DNA from: Mammaliicoccus stepanovicii
GTDB lineage: Bacteria; Bacillota; Bacilli; Staphylococcales; Staphylococcaceae
Assembly (NCBI RefSeq): GCF_002902525.1
Contig: NZ_PPQZ01000024.1
Span: 1 to 64,000, forward strand
Length of the DNA: 64,000 bases
Direction: 5' to 3'
Shown here: positions 41,843-50,815 of the stretch, in pieces
How positions within the stretch are numbered: the stretch's first letter is position 1
How the letters are laid out: every line of letters begins with the position of its first letter
Position numbers and translations under genes: made by a program
The notes under the pieces: model-generated
The model's database searches: none
Seen by the model: only the letters and a program-made list of their open reading frames with translations
What the model was told of the DNA's origin: nothing

Positions 41843-42937
41843 ATGACAGAACCATTTTATGTAGAGACGCGTGACCATCTTAAAGAAAAACCGGACTTTC
41901 AAAAGTTAGTCTTCGGTGAAATCTTTACTGATTATATGTTATCAATGTCATATAAAAAAGGTGAAGGCTGGTCAGAGCCAAAAATTATTCCCTATGGGCC
42001 AATTACGTTATCACCAAGTGCACAAGGATTACATTATGGACAAACAGTATTTGAAGGTATGAAAGCATACAAAGATGGTAATGAGGTTACACTATTTAGA
42101 CCTGATGAAAACTTCAAAAGAATTAATTTGTCTTTAAAACGATTAGAAATGCCTGAAGTTGACGAAGAGAAAGTATTAGCTGCCCTAAATCAACTTATTG
42201 ATTTAGAGCGTGATTGGGTACCAAGTGGCGAAGGCCAATCATTATATGTAAGACCTTTCGTATATGCAACTGAGCCTTATTTAGGTGTACGTTCTTCTAC
42301 AGATTATGAATTTTTAGTTATTCTATCTCCAGTAGGTGCTTATTATGGCGATGATCAGTTAAAACCAACAAGTATCTATGTTGAGGATGAATTTGTTCGT
42401 GCTGTTCGTGGTGGTGTAGGATTTGCTAAATGTGGTGGAAACTATGCTGCGAGTCTCATTGCGCAAACACGAGCTAATGAACTTGGTTTTGACCAAGTAC
42501 TTTGGTTAGATGGTATAGAACAGAAATATATTGAAGAAGTAGGCAGTATGAATATTTTCTTTGTTATAGACGGAAAACTTGTAACACCAGAATTGAATGG
42601 AAGTATTCTACCTGGTATTACACGTAAAACTGTACTCGAATTAGCTCAAGAGTTAGGTTATGAAACTGAAGAAAAACGAATCTCAATCGATGATGTTATT
42701 AATGCACATCATGATGGGCGTTTAACAGAAATATTCGGTACAGGAACAGCTGCCGTTATATCACCAGTTGGCTTCTTGAAGTATGAAGATGCTGAAATTA
42801 CAATTAACAACAATGAAACTGGTCCAATTACTCAAAAATTATTTGAAGAATATACAGCAATTCAAACTGGTAAGAAAGAAGATAAATTCGGTTGGAGAGT
42901 TGTAGTTGGACAAGAAGCTCAAATTGGAACAGTTTAA
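41843..42937 (+). CDS. ilvE: branched-chain amino acid aminotransferase
   Basis: A 364-residue fold-type IV PLP enzyme interconverting leucine, isoleucine and valine with their 2-oxo acids. The PLP-lysine region [13 protein letters not shown] (Lys near 196) and [30 protein letters not shown] and GSILPGITR motifs are intact. AGGAGGA precedes the ATG. The CodY-like box upstream fits its role, and the branched oxo acids feed the branched fatty acids typical of staphylococci. Confidence 0.97.
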   Translation: MTEPFYVETRDHLKEKPDFQKLVFGEIFTDYMLSMSYKKGEGWSEPKIIPYGPITLSPSAQGLHYGQTVFEGMKAYKDGNEVTLFRPDENFKRINLSLKRLEMPEVDEEKVLAALNQLIDLERDWVPSGEGQSLYVRPFVYATEPYLGVRSSTDYEFLVILSPVGAYYGDDQLKPTSIYVEDEFVRAVRGGVGFAKCGGNYAASLIAQTRANELGFDQVLWLDGIEQKYIEEVGSMNIFFVIDGKLVTPELNGSILPGITRKTVLELAQELGYETEEKRISIDDVINAHHDGRLTEIFGTGTAAVISPVGFLKYEDAEITINNNETGPITQKLFEEYTAIQTGKKEDKFGWRVVVGQEAQIGTV

Positions 42938-42965
42938 TACATTAGATAAGATATAAAAATATTGA

Positions 42966-43013
42966 AAAGACAAACCTGAAAAATCTCTAGATTTTAAATG
43001 GTTTGTCTTTTTT
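42966..43013 (+). terminator. terminator after ilvE
   Basis: Two stacked stems: AAAGACAAACC / GGTTTGTCTTT outside and AAAATCT / AGATTTT inside, with T at the end. The next gene starts 15 bases later, so partial read-through is possible. Confidence 0.88.
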
Positions 43014-43027
43014 AAAGGAGATAGACG

Positions 43028-43738
43028 ATGATTAAATGGTTATTATTTGATAAAGATGGGACGCTTCTAAAGTTTGACGAGACTTGGTCAGAGATTTCTC
43101 TCGTTATGATTAATCAATTTGTAGAAAAATATAATATAAAAGATACACAAAAATTAAAAGAAGCACTCGGTTATAAGAATGGAAAGTTTTTAGCAAGTGG
43201 TATATTAGCATCAGGAACATTGTCAGATATCGTTCGTACATTTCAACAGTTTGCACCAACAGATAAGGGGAATGAAATCGAATCTTGGACTATACAATTA
43301 AGTAAAAAACTCATTAAGGAATACAATCCAAAAACGGTTGTGATTGATGGATTAGTGCAGACATTAAGTGCATTCAAAGAAAAAGGTTATCATATTGGAA
43401 TTATTACGAGCGATGATCAAGATGGTACAAATCGTTTTATCAAAGATGCTAATGTACAACATCTCATAGATGAAACGATTACGGCGTCGATAAATGGATA
43501 TCAAAAACCAAACCCCAAAATGGTAGAGCATTTCTATGAAAAATGGAATGTTTCACCTGAAGAAATTGTAATAATTGGAGACACACCTACTGATATTCAA
43601 ATGGGTAAAAACGCACACTTTAAAAAAATTATCGGTGTCTTAAGTGGAACAGGAAAGCCACAAGACTTAAATGATGCAGATTATATATATAAAGATATCA
43701 ATGAATTTTATGATAATGAATTTGAATGGAATAGATGA
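43028..43738 (+). CDS. HAD-superfamily hydrolase (phosphoglycolate phosphatase-like)
   Basis: A 236-residue HAD phosphatase. Motif I is LLFDKDGTLLKFD with the nucleophile Asp, motif II GIITSDDQ, the lysine motif QKPNPKM and motif IV IIGDTPTDIQMG. A helical cap (about 20-90) places it with the PGP/Gph-like subfamily I. The substrate cannot be read from sequence. Ribosome site AAAGGAGA; closed by a hairpin shared with dck. Confidence 0.85.
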   Translation: MIKWLLFDKDGTLLKFDETWSEISLVMINQFVEKYNIKDTQKLKEALGYKNGKFLASGILASGTLSDIVRTFQQFAPTDKGNEIESWTIQLSKKLIKEYNPKTVVIDGLVQTLSAFKEKGYHIGIITSDDQDGTNRFIKDANVQHLIDETITASINGYQKPNPKMVEHFYEKWNVSPEEIVIIGDTPTDIQMGKNAHFKKIIGVLSGTGKPQDLNDADYIYKDINEFYDNEFEWNR

Positions 43739-43754
43739 AATATGCGAATAAAAA

Positions 43755-43800
43755 AAACAGACATGCTGAAAAAATTATGATTTTTTCGACATGTCTGTTT
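43755..43800. terminator. bidirectional terminator between HAD gene and dck
   Basis: AAACAGACATG (43755-43765) / CATGTCTGTTT (43790-43800), with an inner AAAAAAT / ATTTTTT pairing. The A run on its left end serves as a T run for the minus-strand kinase operon. Confidence 0.88.
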
Positions 43801-43813
43801 AATATGTTGTATT

Positions 43814-44482
43814 TTAATGTGTTCTTGTATCAATAGAACGGTGTGTTTCTATTACATGAGCAATTTTATCGATAATATGATTGATGGATTCTGGTTCATC
43901 GTATACATCATAATCATTGATATTTACACGAACAACTGGACATTCTGTGAAATTTTCAATCCAATTATCATATCGAGCAAATAGTTTTTTCCAATAAGTT
44001 TCATCAGTTTCTATTTCCATTTGGCGACCACGATTTTTGATACGTTGTAAAACATCATTATAATCGCATTCAAGATAGATTAACACATCTGGTTTAGGGA
44101 AGTATGGTGTCATAATCATGGCTTCGAATAGTTCTTTGTAAGTTGTGTAATCTTCTTTGGTCATAGTACCTTGTTCTTCATGCATTTTTGCGAAAATATC
44201 AACGTCCTCATATATTGAACGGTCCTGTACAAAGCCACCACCGTATTCAAACATTCTTTTTTGCTCTTTGAAACGTTCTGCTAAGAAATATATTTGTAAA
44301 TGGAAACTCCATCGCTCAAAGTCATGATAGAATTTTTCTAAGTATGGATTGTTGTCTACTTTCTCAAAAGATGTCTTGAAGTTTAAACGTTCACTTAGGG
44401 CATGTGTTAATGATGATTTACCAACACCTACAGTCCCAGCTATCGTTATGATAGCATTGCTTGGTATGACTTTATTTGTCAT
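43814..44482 (-). CDS. dck: deoxyadenosine/deoxycytidine kinase (Dck type)
   Basis: A 222-residue deoxynucleoside kinase. P-loop GTVGVGKSS lies at about residues 16-24, the QDRSIYEDV substrate/metal motif near 85 and the lid-like KNRGRQMEIETDE later. It matches B. subtilis Dck (YaaF) in key segments (DNPYLEKFYHDFERWSFHLQIYFLAERFKEQ is partly the same). It salvages deoxynucleosides. It overlaps the upstream dgk by 11 bases; B. subtilis has the same pair next to tadA. Confidence 0.93.
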   Translation of the reverse strand: MTNKVIPSNAIITIAGTVGVGKSSLTHALSERLNFKTSFEKVDNNPYLEKFYHDFERWSFHLQIYFLAERFKEQKRMFEYGGGFVQDRSIYEDVDIFAKMHEEQGTMTKEDYTTYKELFEAMIMTPYFPKPDVLIYLECDYNDVLQRIKNRGRQMEIETDETYWKKLFARYDNWIENFTECPVVRVNINDYDVYDEPESINHIIDKIAHVIETHRSIDTRTH

Positions 44483-45086
44483 GATCGATCTCTCCTATCA
44501 AAGGTTTTAATAATGTTAATATATGTTGGTAGTCATCTGTATTATGAACAAAATCTAATGTTGTTGTATCTATTTGAATCGCATCCACTTCATGTTTAAC
44601 TTCATCATAAAACTGATTATAATCATGCTTTAATTGAGCTAAATATGAATTTTCTATTTGAGATTCGTAAGATCTATTACGAGTTGCAATGCGTTGTTGC
44701 AATACTTCAAGCGAAGCATCGAGGAAGATAATTTGGTCAGGCATTCGGATATCTTCTGTTAAGATGTCGTATATTCTACTGAATTTATCATATTCCATAG
44801 CATTTAATGTGTTTTTCGCAAAGATTTTATTTTTGAAAATATGGTAATCACTCACAATACCATTTATATTTTTCAAATCAGTTAGTTGTTTATATCTATG
44901 ACATAAGAAAAACATTTCTGTTTGAAAACTCCATTTCGAAATATCTTCGTAAAAGTCACTAAGGTATGGATTTTCATCCACAATTTCAAATTCTACTGTG
45001 TAATTCAATGTTTTTGATAGCTTCTTTGTTAAGGAACTCTTACCGACTCCGATAGGTCCTTCGATAGCTATAAAGGTTTTTTTCAT
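44472..45086 (-). CDS. dgk: deoxyguanosine kinase (Dgk type)
   Basis: A 204-residue paralogue with P-loop GPIGVGKSS (about 9-17). The DRS motif of Dck is replaced by SDYHIFKNKIFA, and FQTEMFFLCHRYKQL is kept, both typical of B. subtilis Dgk (YaaG). The start at 45086 (MKKTFIAIEGP) follows GGAGAG. Together with dck it salvages all purine deoxynucleosides and deoxycytidine. Divergent from tadA. Confidence 0.92.
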   Translation of the reverse strand: MKKTFIAIEGPIGVGKSSLTKKLSKTLNYTVEFEIVDENPYLSDFYEDISKWSFQTEMFFLCHRYKQLTDLKNINGIVSDYHIFKNKIFAKNTLNAMEYDKFSRIYDILTEDIRMPDQIIFLDASLEVLQQRIATRNRSYESQIENSYLAQLKHDYNQFYDEVKHEVDAIQIDTTTLDFVHNTDDYQHILTLLKPLIGEIDHDK

Positions 45087-45112
45087 ATTTATCTCTCCAA
45101 GTGTTAAAATAG

Positions 45113-45637
<525 letters not shown>

Positions 45638-45697
45638 TGTTTATACAGATAGTTTGTTAATATTTAAAATGAATATAAAGAAAAGAGGTTACTTTCA

Positions 45698-46567
45698 ATG
45701 ATAAGGTTAATCGCAACAGATATGGATGGTACATTATTGAATGCAGCTCATGAAATTTCAAATGAAAATTATGAAGCCATTAAGTATGCACAATCAAAAG
45801 GGATTACAGTAGTTATCGCTACGGGAAGAGCATTTTATGAAGCGAATAGTCCGATTGAGAAAACAGATTTAACGTTACCGTATATTTGTTTAAATGGAGC
45901 AGAAGTGAGAGACGAAGAATTTAATATTGTGCACACATCCAAATTAACGAGTTCGTTAATTAACAAAATTACAGGTGTGTTAAATAAAGAGGATATTTAT
46001 TATCAAGTGTATACAAACTTTGGTATATATACAGAAGACCCAGAGAAAGATTTAGAAATTTACGTCGATATTGCTGAGAAAGCAGGACAAAAAGCAGACG
46101 TAAAAAAAATCAGATCAAATATACAAAGTCGTATAGATAATGGCACATTGAAAACAGTAGATAGTTACGATGAGATAAATAATCGTCCGGGTGAAATTAT
46201 TCTAAAGATTTTAGCGTTTGCGAGTGATTTAACAAAAATTGATAGAGCAAAAGCTGAAATTTCAGAATCGCAAAGTTTGGCAGTGTCATCATCTTCTAGA
46301 GGCAACATTGAAATTACACATTCAGATGCGCAAAAAGGCATTGCGTTAGAAGCGATAGCTGAGCAATTAAATGTTCCGATGTCAGAAGTGATGGCCATTG
46401 GGGATAATCTAAATGATGTTTCAATGCTTGAGAAAGCAGGATTTGCTGTCGCAATGGAAAACGGTGCACCAGAAGTTAAAGAAATCGCGGATTACATTAC
46501 AGATACAAATGAAAATAGTGGTGTCGGCAAAGCAATTATCCATGCTTTGAAAAATTATGACCGTTAA
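45698..46567 (+). CDS. Cof-type HAD-IIB sugar-phosphatase family hydrolase
   Basis: A 289-residue HAD-IIB phosphatase. Motif I DMDGTLLN, motif II VIATGR, the lysine region and the C-terminal motif IV AIGDNLNDVSMLEKAGFAVAMENG are typical of the Cof/YidA group acting on sugar phosphates or flavin-type phosphates. A C2b cap lies between. The substrate is unknown. Ribosome site AAGAGG upstream. Confidence 0.9.
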   Translation: MIRLIATDMDGTLLNAAHEISNENYEAIKYAQSKGITVVIATGRAFYEANSPIEKTDLTLPYICLNGAEVRDEEFNIVHTSKLTSSLINKITGVLNKEDIYYQVYTNFGIYTEDPEKDLEIYVDIAEKAGQKADVKKIRSNIQSRIDNGTLKTVDSYDEINNRPGEIILKILAFASDLTKIDRAKAEISESQSLAVSSSSRGNIEITHSDAQKGIALEAIAEQLNVPMSEVMAIGDNLNDVSMLEKAGFAVAMENGAPEVKEIADYITDTNENSGVGKAIIHALKNYDR

Positions 46568-46614
46568 GAATAGTCCAATGGACTGATTTTTAATAGAAAT
46601 GAAACTCTTAGTTA

Positions 46615-46642
46615 TTGAGTATGCTATACTATTTAGTATAAT
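46615..46642 (+). promoter_or_regulatory. promoter of FMN reductase gene with overlapping palindrome
   Basis: TTGAGT (46615-46620), 16-bp spacer, TATAAT (46637-46642). A perfect palindrome TATACTA-TT-TAGTATA (46625-46640) lies in the spacer and overlaps the -10, a suitable operator position for a redox or MarR-type repressor encoded elsewhere. Confidence 0.55.
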
Positions 46643-46672
46643 AAATATATTAATAATTTTGAGGTGACAACA

Positions 46673-47251
46673 GTGAAGGTATTAATAATTGTGGGTAGCG
46701 CCAAACAATTTTCACATACACATGCACTTGCACAATTTGTACGTGGTAATTTAGAAGAAGAAGGTGCAGAAGTTACAGTTTTTGATTTATATGAGAAGCC
46801 TATCCCATTTCTAGATGTATCAGGACAACATTTAAATGATGAACGAATCAAATTAAATGCGAGTGAACTTCGTGAAAGCGCAGACGAAGCAGATGCGATT
46901 ATTATTGGTACACCAAACTATCACGGTTCATATTCAGGCATATTGAAAAATGGACTAGACCATTTAACGATGGATCAATTTAAGATGAAACCAGTAGGCT
47001 TAATTTGTAATAGCGGTGGTATGAGAAGTACAGAACCACTATCACATTTAAGAATTATTATGAGAAATTTACTGGGTATTGCAGTACCAGTTCAAATATC
47101 TACACAAGATGCAGACTTCGGAAAGACTGAAGATGGTACTTATTATGTAGATGTTGATGATATAAAATTACGAGTTAAACTATTCTCAGAACAAATTGTA
47201 AAACTAATTAAGAATAATCCATGGATAGAATCAGAAGAAGTCCATTCATAA
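46673..47251 (+). CDS. NADPH-dependent FMN reductase / azoreductase-like flavoprotein
   Basis: A 192-residue flavodoxin-like reductase. The FMN phosphate loop GSAKQFSHTHAL is at about residues 8-19 and the GTPNYHGSYSGILKNGLDHL segment, typical of NADPH:FMN reductases and chromate/azo reductases, is near 80-100. I use GTG 46673, seven bases after GAGGTG; the GTG at 46664 lies in that site. Physiological substrate unknown. Confidence 0.85.
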   Translation: MKVLIIVGSAKQFSHTHALAQFVRGNLEEEGAEVTVFDLYEKPIPFLDVSGQHLNDERIKLNASELRESADEADAIIIGTPNYHGSYSGILKNGLDHLTMDQFKMKPVGLICNSGGMRSTEPLSHLRIIMRNLLGIAVPVQISTQDADFGKTEDGTYYVDVDDIKLRVKLFSEQIVKLIKNNPWIESEEVHS

Positions 47252-47303
47252 AAAAACAAGCATATCACTTAACTGAATGTCAGTAGTGATATGCTTGTTT
47301 TTT
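47251..47303 (+). terminator. terminator after FMN reductase gene
   Basis: A very strong hairpin: AAAAAACAAGCATATCACT (47251-47269) / AGTGATATGCTTGTTTTTT (47285-47303), i.e. a 19-bp stem with a T run. The repeat array begins 18 bases later. Confidence 0.93.
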
Positions 47304-47320
47304 TGAGTTGAACTTTATGC

Positions 47321-47771
47321 AAGTCATGGAATAAGTCAGCAGTTAATCCAAGAAATGGCGGAAGTCATGGAATAAGTCAGTAGTTAATCCAAGAAATGGG
47401 TAAAGTCATGGAATAAGTCAGTAGTTAATCCAAGAAATGGGTAAAGTCATGGAATAAGTCGGCAGTTAATCCAAGAAATGGCGGGAGTCATGGAATAAGT
47501 CGGCAGTTAATCCAAGAAATGGCGGAAGTCATGGAATAAGTCGGCAGTTAATCCAAGAAATGGGTAAAGTCATGGAATAACTCGTTAGTTAATCCAAGAA
47601 ATAGGCAAAGTCATGGAATAAGTCGGCAGTTAATCCAAGAAATAGGCAAAGTCATGGAATAACGCAGCAGTTAATCCAAGAAATGGCGGAAGTCATGGAA
47701 TAAGTCGGCAGTTAATCCAAGAAATGGCGGAAGTCATGGAATAAGTCAGTAGTTAATCCAAGAGATAGGTA
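47321..47771. repeat. tandem array of eleven 41-bp quasi-palindromic units
   Basis: Eleven head-to-tail units of exactly 41 bp, without an indel (units begin at 47321, 47362, 47403 and so on). Each unit holds TCATGGAATAA and TTAATCCAAGA, which pair at 9 of 11 positions (two A-A mismatches) around a loop of 8 bases such as GTCGGCAG. The two arms are nearly invariant; the loop (GTCAGCAG, GTCAGTAG, CTCGTTAG, CGCAGCAG) and the linker (ATGGCGG, ATGGGTA, ATAGGCA) vary. The array fills the gap between the FMN reductase terminator and the folE2 terminator (convergent genes). 41 is not a multiple of three and stops occur in all frames, so it is non-coding. I do not recognise the family. Confidence 0.95.
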
Positions 47772-47814
47772 TCTAAGTTATGGCTCATACATAATAATGT
47801 AAATATTGAACATG

Positions 47815-47852
47815 AAAAAGGCAAGATACCTGTAGAATACAGAAATCTTGCC
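47815..47852 (-). terminator. terminator of the yojF-bshB2-folE2 operon
   Basis: GGCAAGAT (47820-47827) / ATCTTGCC (47845-47852) with inner CTGTA / TACAG. On the minus strand the stem is followed by five T. Confidence 0.9.
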
Positions 47853-47874
47853 TGAAAGTAATGTTGAATAAATT

Positions 47875-48753
47875 TTATTTATTATATTTAAGCCTTGCGA
47901 ATGCGTCATGTTGATGAATAGATTCTTCATTACGGCATTCTATTTCAAATCCTTTAATCCAGTCTAATTCAACTAAATCAGCTGCAACTAATCTGATTAA
48001 GTCTTCAACGAATCTAGGGTTTTCATATGCACGTTCTGTGACTGCTTTTTCATCGGTACGCTTCAAGATTGGATACAGCATTGAGCTTGCGTTAGCCTCC
48101 ATACCGTCTAATACGATATCTTTGTAGTCAGAAGGTAATGTTATTTCTGTATCTAAATCTATTAACACAGTTATAATACCACGTTGATTATGTGCTGAAT
48201 ATTCACTGATTTCTTTAGAACATGGACATAATGTTGTAACGGGTACTTTAATACCGAGTGATTTTCTAGTTACTTTGCTATTATTTACAGATAAAATATA
48301 TCTAACATCTGCATGTCCTACTGCTTTTTGTTTTGTTATAGGGCTATAACGGTTAAAGAACCATTTAGCATCTACATCTACTGATGCAGTATTTTGGAAC
48401 ATAACAGATTGTAAAGTATTTAATAGTGCTTTTAAGCTTTCAAAGTCAAGATTCACACCATTATCGTAATGTTTCTCAACACTTTCAATGATACGACTCA
48501 TGTTGATGCCTTTTTCATCTTGATTTAAACTTGTTGAAAATTCAAAGTTTCCAACTGTTTGAAAGTCGTCAATTCTGACAGGGTAAATTAAGTTTTTAAT
48601 ACCAACATGTTCAATTTCGAAAAGGAAGTCTTTCTTAGAACTTTGCAAGTCAGGCATGTTCTCTTTCTCAGTTGGTTTAGTTCCTTTAATAGGATCAACT
48701 GAGCCGAAATGTCTCCATCTAGCTTCACGTGTTGATAAATCGATTTGTGTCAT
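47875..48753 (-). CDS. folE2: GTP cyclohydrolase FolE2 (type IB)
   Basis: A 292-residue GTP cyclohydrolase of the FolE2/MptA group, giving dihydroneopterin triphosphate for folate. Conserved segments include [18 protein letters not shown] with the metal-binding cysteine, [15 protein letters not shown] and [16 protein letters not shown] at the C-terminus. The start ([13 protein letters not shown]) follows GGAGG; six further upstream codons lie over that site. Last gene of the operon with bshB2 and yojF. Confidence 0.96.
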   Translation of the reverse strand: MTQIDLSTREARWRHFGSVDPIKGTKPTEKENMPDLQSSKKDFLFEIEHVGIKNLIYPVRIDDFQTVGNFEFSTSLNQDEKGINMSRIIESVEKHYDNGVNLDFESLKALLNTLQSVMFQNTASVDVDAKWFFNRYSPITKQKAVGHADVRYILSVNNSKVTRKSLGIKVPVTTLCPCSKEISEYSAHNQRGIITVLIDLDTEITLPSDYKDIVLDGMEANASSMLYPILKRTDEKAVTERAYENPRFVEDLIRLVAADLVELDWIKGFEIECRNEESIHQHDAFARLKYNK

Positions 48754-48771
48754 ACACATTGCCTCCAACAA

Positions 48772-49440
48772 TTATTCAATATGATATGTCCAGAAATGTT
48801 CAGTTTTCAACCACATATCTTTAGCTGCTTCTGTTTCTTGTGTATTTGAAGCGAGTTTTTGTAACATTGGACCGGTTTGAGATGCATGTGCTTGAAGTAC
48901 TTTCATCTTGCGATCTTCATAACCAGTTATATCTATGTTTACATCTGGTTCACCTAAATCACTATATGCATCGTTACTGAAAGCAACGAGGTGTAGTGTT
49001 GGTCTAGATGATTTTTCCATGTTGCTGACTGTTCTTACAACAGCTTCTGCAGTTGCTTCGTGGTCAGGGTGAACGGAATAACCAGGATAGAATGAAATGA
49101 TAAGTGATGGGTTCAGTTCATCTATTAAAGATTTTACCATAGCATCAAGTTCTTCTTTAGGTTCAAATTCAATTGTTTTATCTCGATAGCCCATCTTTCT
49201 TAAGTCCTTGATTCCGATTGCACTAGCCGCTTCATCTAGTTCGCGTTCTCTAATCTGTGGTAAAGATTCACGTGTAGCAAAAGGAGGATTACCTAAATTA
49301 CGACCCATTTGTCCTAAAGTTAAGCAAGCGTATGTTACAGGCACATCATTATCTACAAATTGGCTTAACGTTCCTGATGTACCAAATGCTTCATCGTCTG
49401 GATGTGGAAATATAACTAAAACTTGTCTTTCGTCTTTCAT
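48772..49440 (-). CDS. bshB2: BshB2-type bacillithiol biosynthesis deacetylase
   Basis: A 222-residue PIG-L/LmbE zinc deacetylase. The metal motif FPHPDDEAFG gives His13, Asp15 and Asp16, with VHPDHEATAEAV further on. BshB enzymes remove acetate from GlcNAc-malate in bacillithiol synthesis; BshB2 is the secondary enzyme and in Bacillus it is paired with yojF, as here. The start at 49440 follows GAGGTG. It might instead act on another N-acetyl sugar conjugate. Confidence 0.87.
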   Translation of the reverse strand: MKDERQVLVIFPHPDDEAFGTSGTLSQFVDNDVPVTYACLTLGQMGRNLGNPPFATRESLPQIRERELDEAASAIGIKDLRKMGYRDKTIEFEPKEELDAMVKSLIDELNPSLIISFYPGYSVHPDHEATAEAVVRTVSNMEKSSRPTLHLVAFSNDAYSDLGEPDVNIDITGYEDRKMKVLQAHASQTGPMLQKLASNTQETEAAKDMWLKTEHFWTYHIE

Positions 49441-49452
49441 GTTAAACACCTC

Positions 49453-49812
49453 TTAATCCTTGAAAGGCTTGCTACTTATTTCTAAGGCTGCAGCAAGTTG
49501 TCCTTCATAATTTAAGCCTGCTAAAAGTAATTCTTTATCTTCTGTTACTTCAAAATGCGTTAAGCCTTGAACGTAAACCCAACCATTGTTATCTAGTTTT
49601 AAGCCTACGCGATAAGGTTCTTTGTTACCACCTGTTAAATGCGCGTGTGTAAATGATACTTGTATGTTTCTTAAGAACGTACCAGCATTAAACACTTTGC
49701 TATCAAAATGGTTAGCGTAAGCACCATTTGTTGTTTCTACATGGAGATAAACTGGCTTATTCTCAAACTCTGATATTAAATTTTGGACTTGATCTACTTG
49801 AATTAATTCCAT
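49453..49812 (-). CDS. yojF: YojF/DUF1806 family protein
   Basis: A 119-residue conserved protein of unknown function, normally encoded directly upstream of the bshB2 gene. No membrane segment or cofactor motif is visible; the best-conserved part is YLHVETTNGAYANHF and GLTHFEVTEDKELLLAGLNYEGQLAAALEIS. The start at 49812 (MELIQVDQVQ) follows GAGGAG. Four codons (12 bases) separate it from bshB2. A role with bacillithiol synthesis is inferred from context only. Confidence 0.85.
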   Translation of the reverse strand: MELIQVDQVQNLISEFENKPVYLHVETTNGAYANHFDSKVFNAGTFLRNIQVSFTHAHLTGGNKEPYRVGLKLDNNGWVYVQGLTHFEVTEDKELLLAGLNYEGQLAAALEISSKPFKD

Positions 49813-49892
49813 GCCTTTCACTCCTCATAGTATATACTTTACTATTCTACTAAATTCTTGAGTAAATTTATATATAATCTGCTCACAGCTTA

Positions 49893-50696
49893 TTAATTAT
49901 TGTTATTTAAAATGACACTTCTAGTATGTTGATAAGAACTAAAGTTATTCTGATGCTCTAGTAGCATATAACTTACGACATCTATAAGAAAATGTGCAGA
50001 TATTTGCGTGTTTATAAATTGTTTATCATTTACTCGTGTTTGATCAATGGTCATGATCACAATATCCGAGAAGTTTGTTAGTTCACTTCCAGCATAATTT
50101 GTAATTGCAACAACGTGAGCGCCTTGTTGTTGGGCAATTTTTGCTGCAGCAATTAATTCTTCAGTTTGACCACTATTTGAAAATGCGATGAAAGTATCTT
50201 GGTGAGTGAGTAAAGCAGCGCCAATTCTCATTTGATGTGCATCAGTGACAGCATTACCATTAATACCCATTCTCATAGTACGATAATAAAATTCAGTTGC
50301 AGTTAATCCTGAACTACCTAACCCGGCGAATAAAGTCTGTTTACTTTGTAATAATACATCGATGAGCTGATTAATTTTCTTATTAGAAATAAACTCACCA
50401 CTTTGTTGAATAATAGACTGATGATATTCATGGATACGTTGAATAAGTGGAACGTTTTTAATATCGGTTTTATCATAAGTTTGTTGAATACTAAATTTCA
50501 TATCTTGAAAATGCTGATAATTTAATTTGTGACTAAATCTTGTAATTGTGGAAGGAGATACATCGATAGCATATGCCAATGATGTAATTGTAGAGAAATG
50601 ATCACCAACAGGATGTTTTAATATGTAATGGGCAATTTTTTCGTCAGATTTAGTGAAAAGATATGAAAATTGCTGAATACGATTTTCAAAATTCAT
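49893..50696 (-). CDS. RpiR-family regulator of amino-sugar genes
   Basis: A 267-residue regulator: N-terminal helix-turn-helix (about 1-75, SLAYAIDVSPSTITRFSHKLNYQHF) and a C-terminal SIS sugar-phosphate-binding domain (about 115-245, LFAGLGSSGLTATEFYYR and AFSNSGQTEELIAAAKIAQQQGAHVVAIT). It is divergent from the PTS-nanE-nagB genes, so it probably senses N-acetylmannosamine 6-phosphate or a related phosphate, like staphylococcal NanR. GGAGG precedes the ATG. An operator candidate lies in its own promoter. Confidence 0.88.
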   Translation of the reverse strand: MNFENRIQQFSYLFTKSDEKIAHYILKHPVGDHFSTITSLAYAIDVSPSTITRFSHKLNYQHFQDMKFSIQQTYDKTDIKNVPLIQRIHEYHQSIIQQSGEFISNKKINQLIDVLLQSKQTLFAGLGSSGLTATEFYYRTMRMGINGNAVTDAHQMRIGAALLTHQDTFIAFSNSGQTEELIAAAKIAQQQGAHVVAITNYAGSELTNFSDIVIMTIDQTRVNDKQFINTQISAHFLIDVVSYMLLEHQNNFSSYQHTRSVILNNNN

Positions 50697-50726
50697 GATA
50701 AACCTCCAATTTTAAGTGTATAATCC

Positions 50727-50792
50727 ATTATATTTGAAAATATTTTTCAAAACAACAGATTGCATTGACTAATGTTTTCAAGGTGTTATATT
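50727..50792. promoter_or_regulatory. divergent promoters and palindromic operator for RpiR regulator/PTS genes
   Basis: Minus strand, for the regulator: TTGTTT (complement of 50750-50755), 17-bp spacer, TATAAT (complement of 50727-50732). The spacer is exactly filled by the palindrome TTTGAAAA-TAT-TTTTCAAA (50733-50751). Plus strand, for the PTS gene: TTGACT (50765-50770), 16-bp spacer, TATATT (50787-50792) with TG one base before the -10. A half-site TTTTCAA recurs in the PTS spacer (50775-50781). The regulator likely represses both directions. Confidence 0.7.
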
Positions 50793-50815
50793 TAGTAAAA
50801 ATAGGAGGTGTTCGT

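Noticed and set aside
42966-43013. Riboswitch between ilvE and the HAD gene
   Set aside because: The structure is a simple two-part terminator hairpin with no upstream aptamer.
47321-47771. CRISPR array
   Set aside because: There are no unique spacers: variation is limited to a few alternative loop and linker words, the whole 41-bp unit repeats, and no cas genes are nearby.
47321-47771. Gene coding a repeat protein
   Set aside because: A 41-bp period shifts frame each unit, and TAA/TTA in the arms give stops on both strands.
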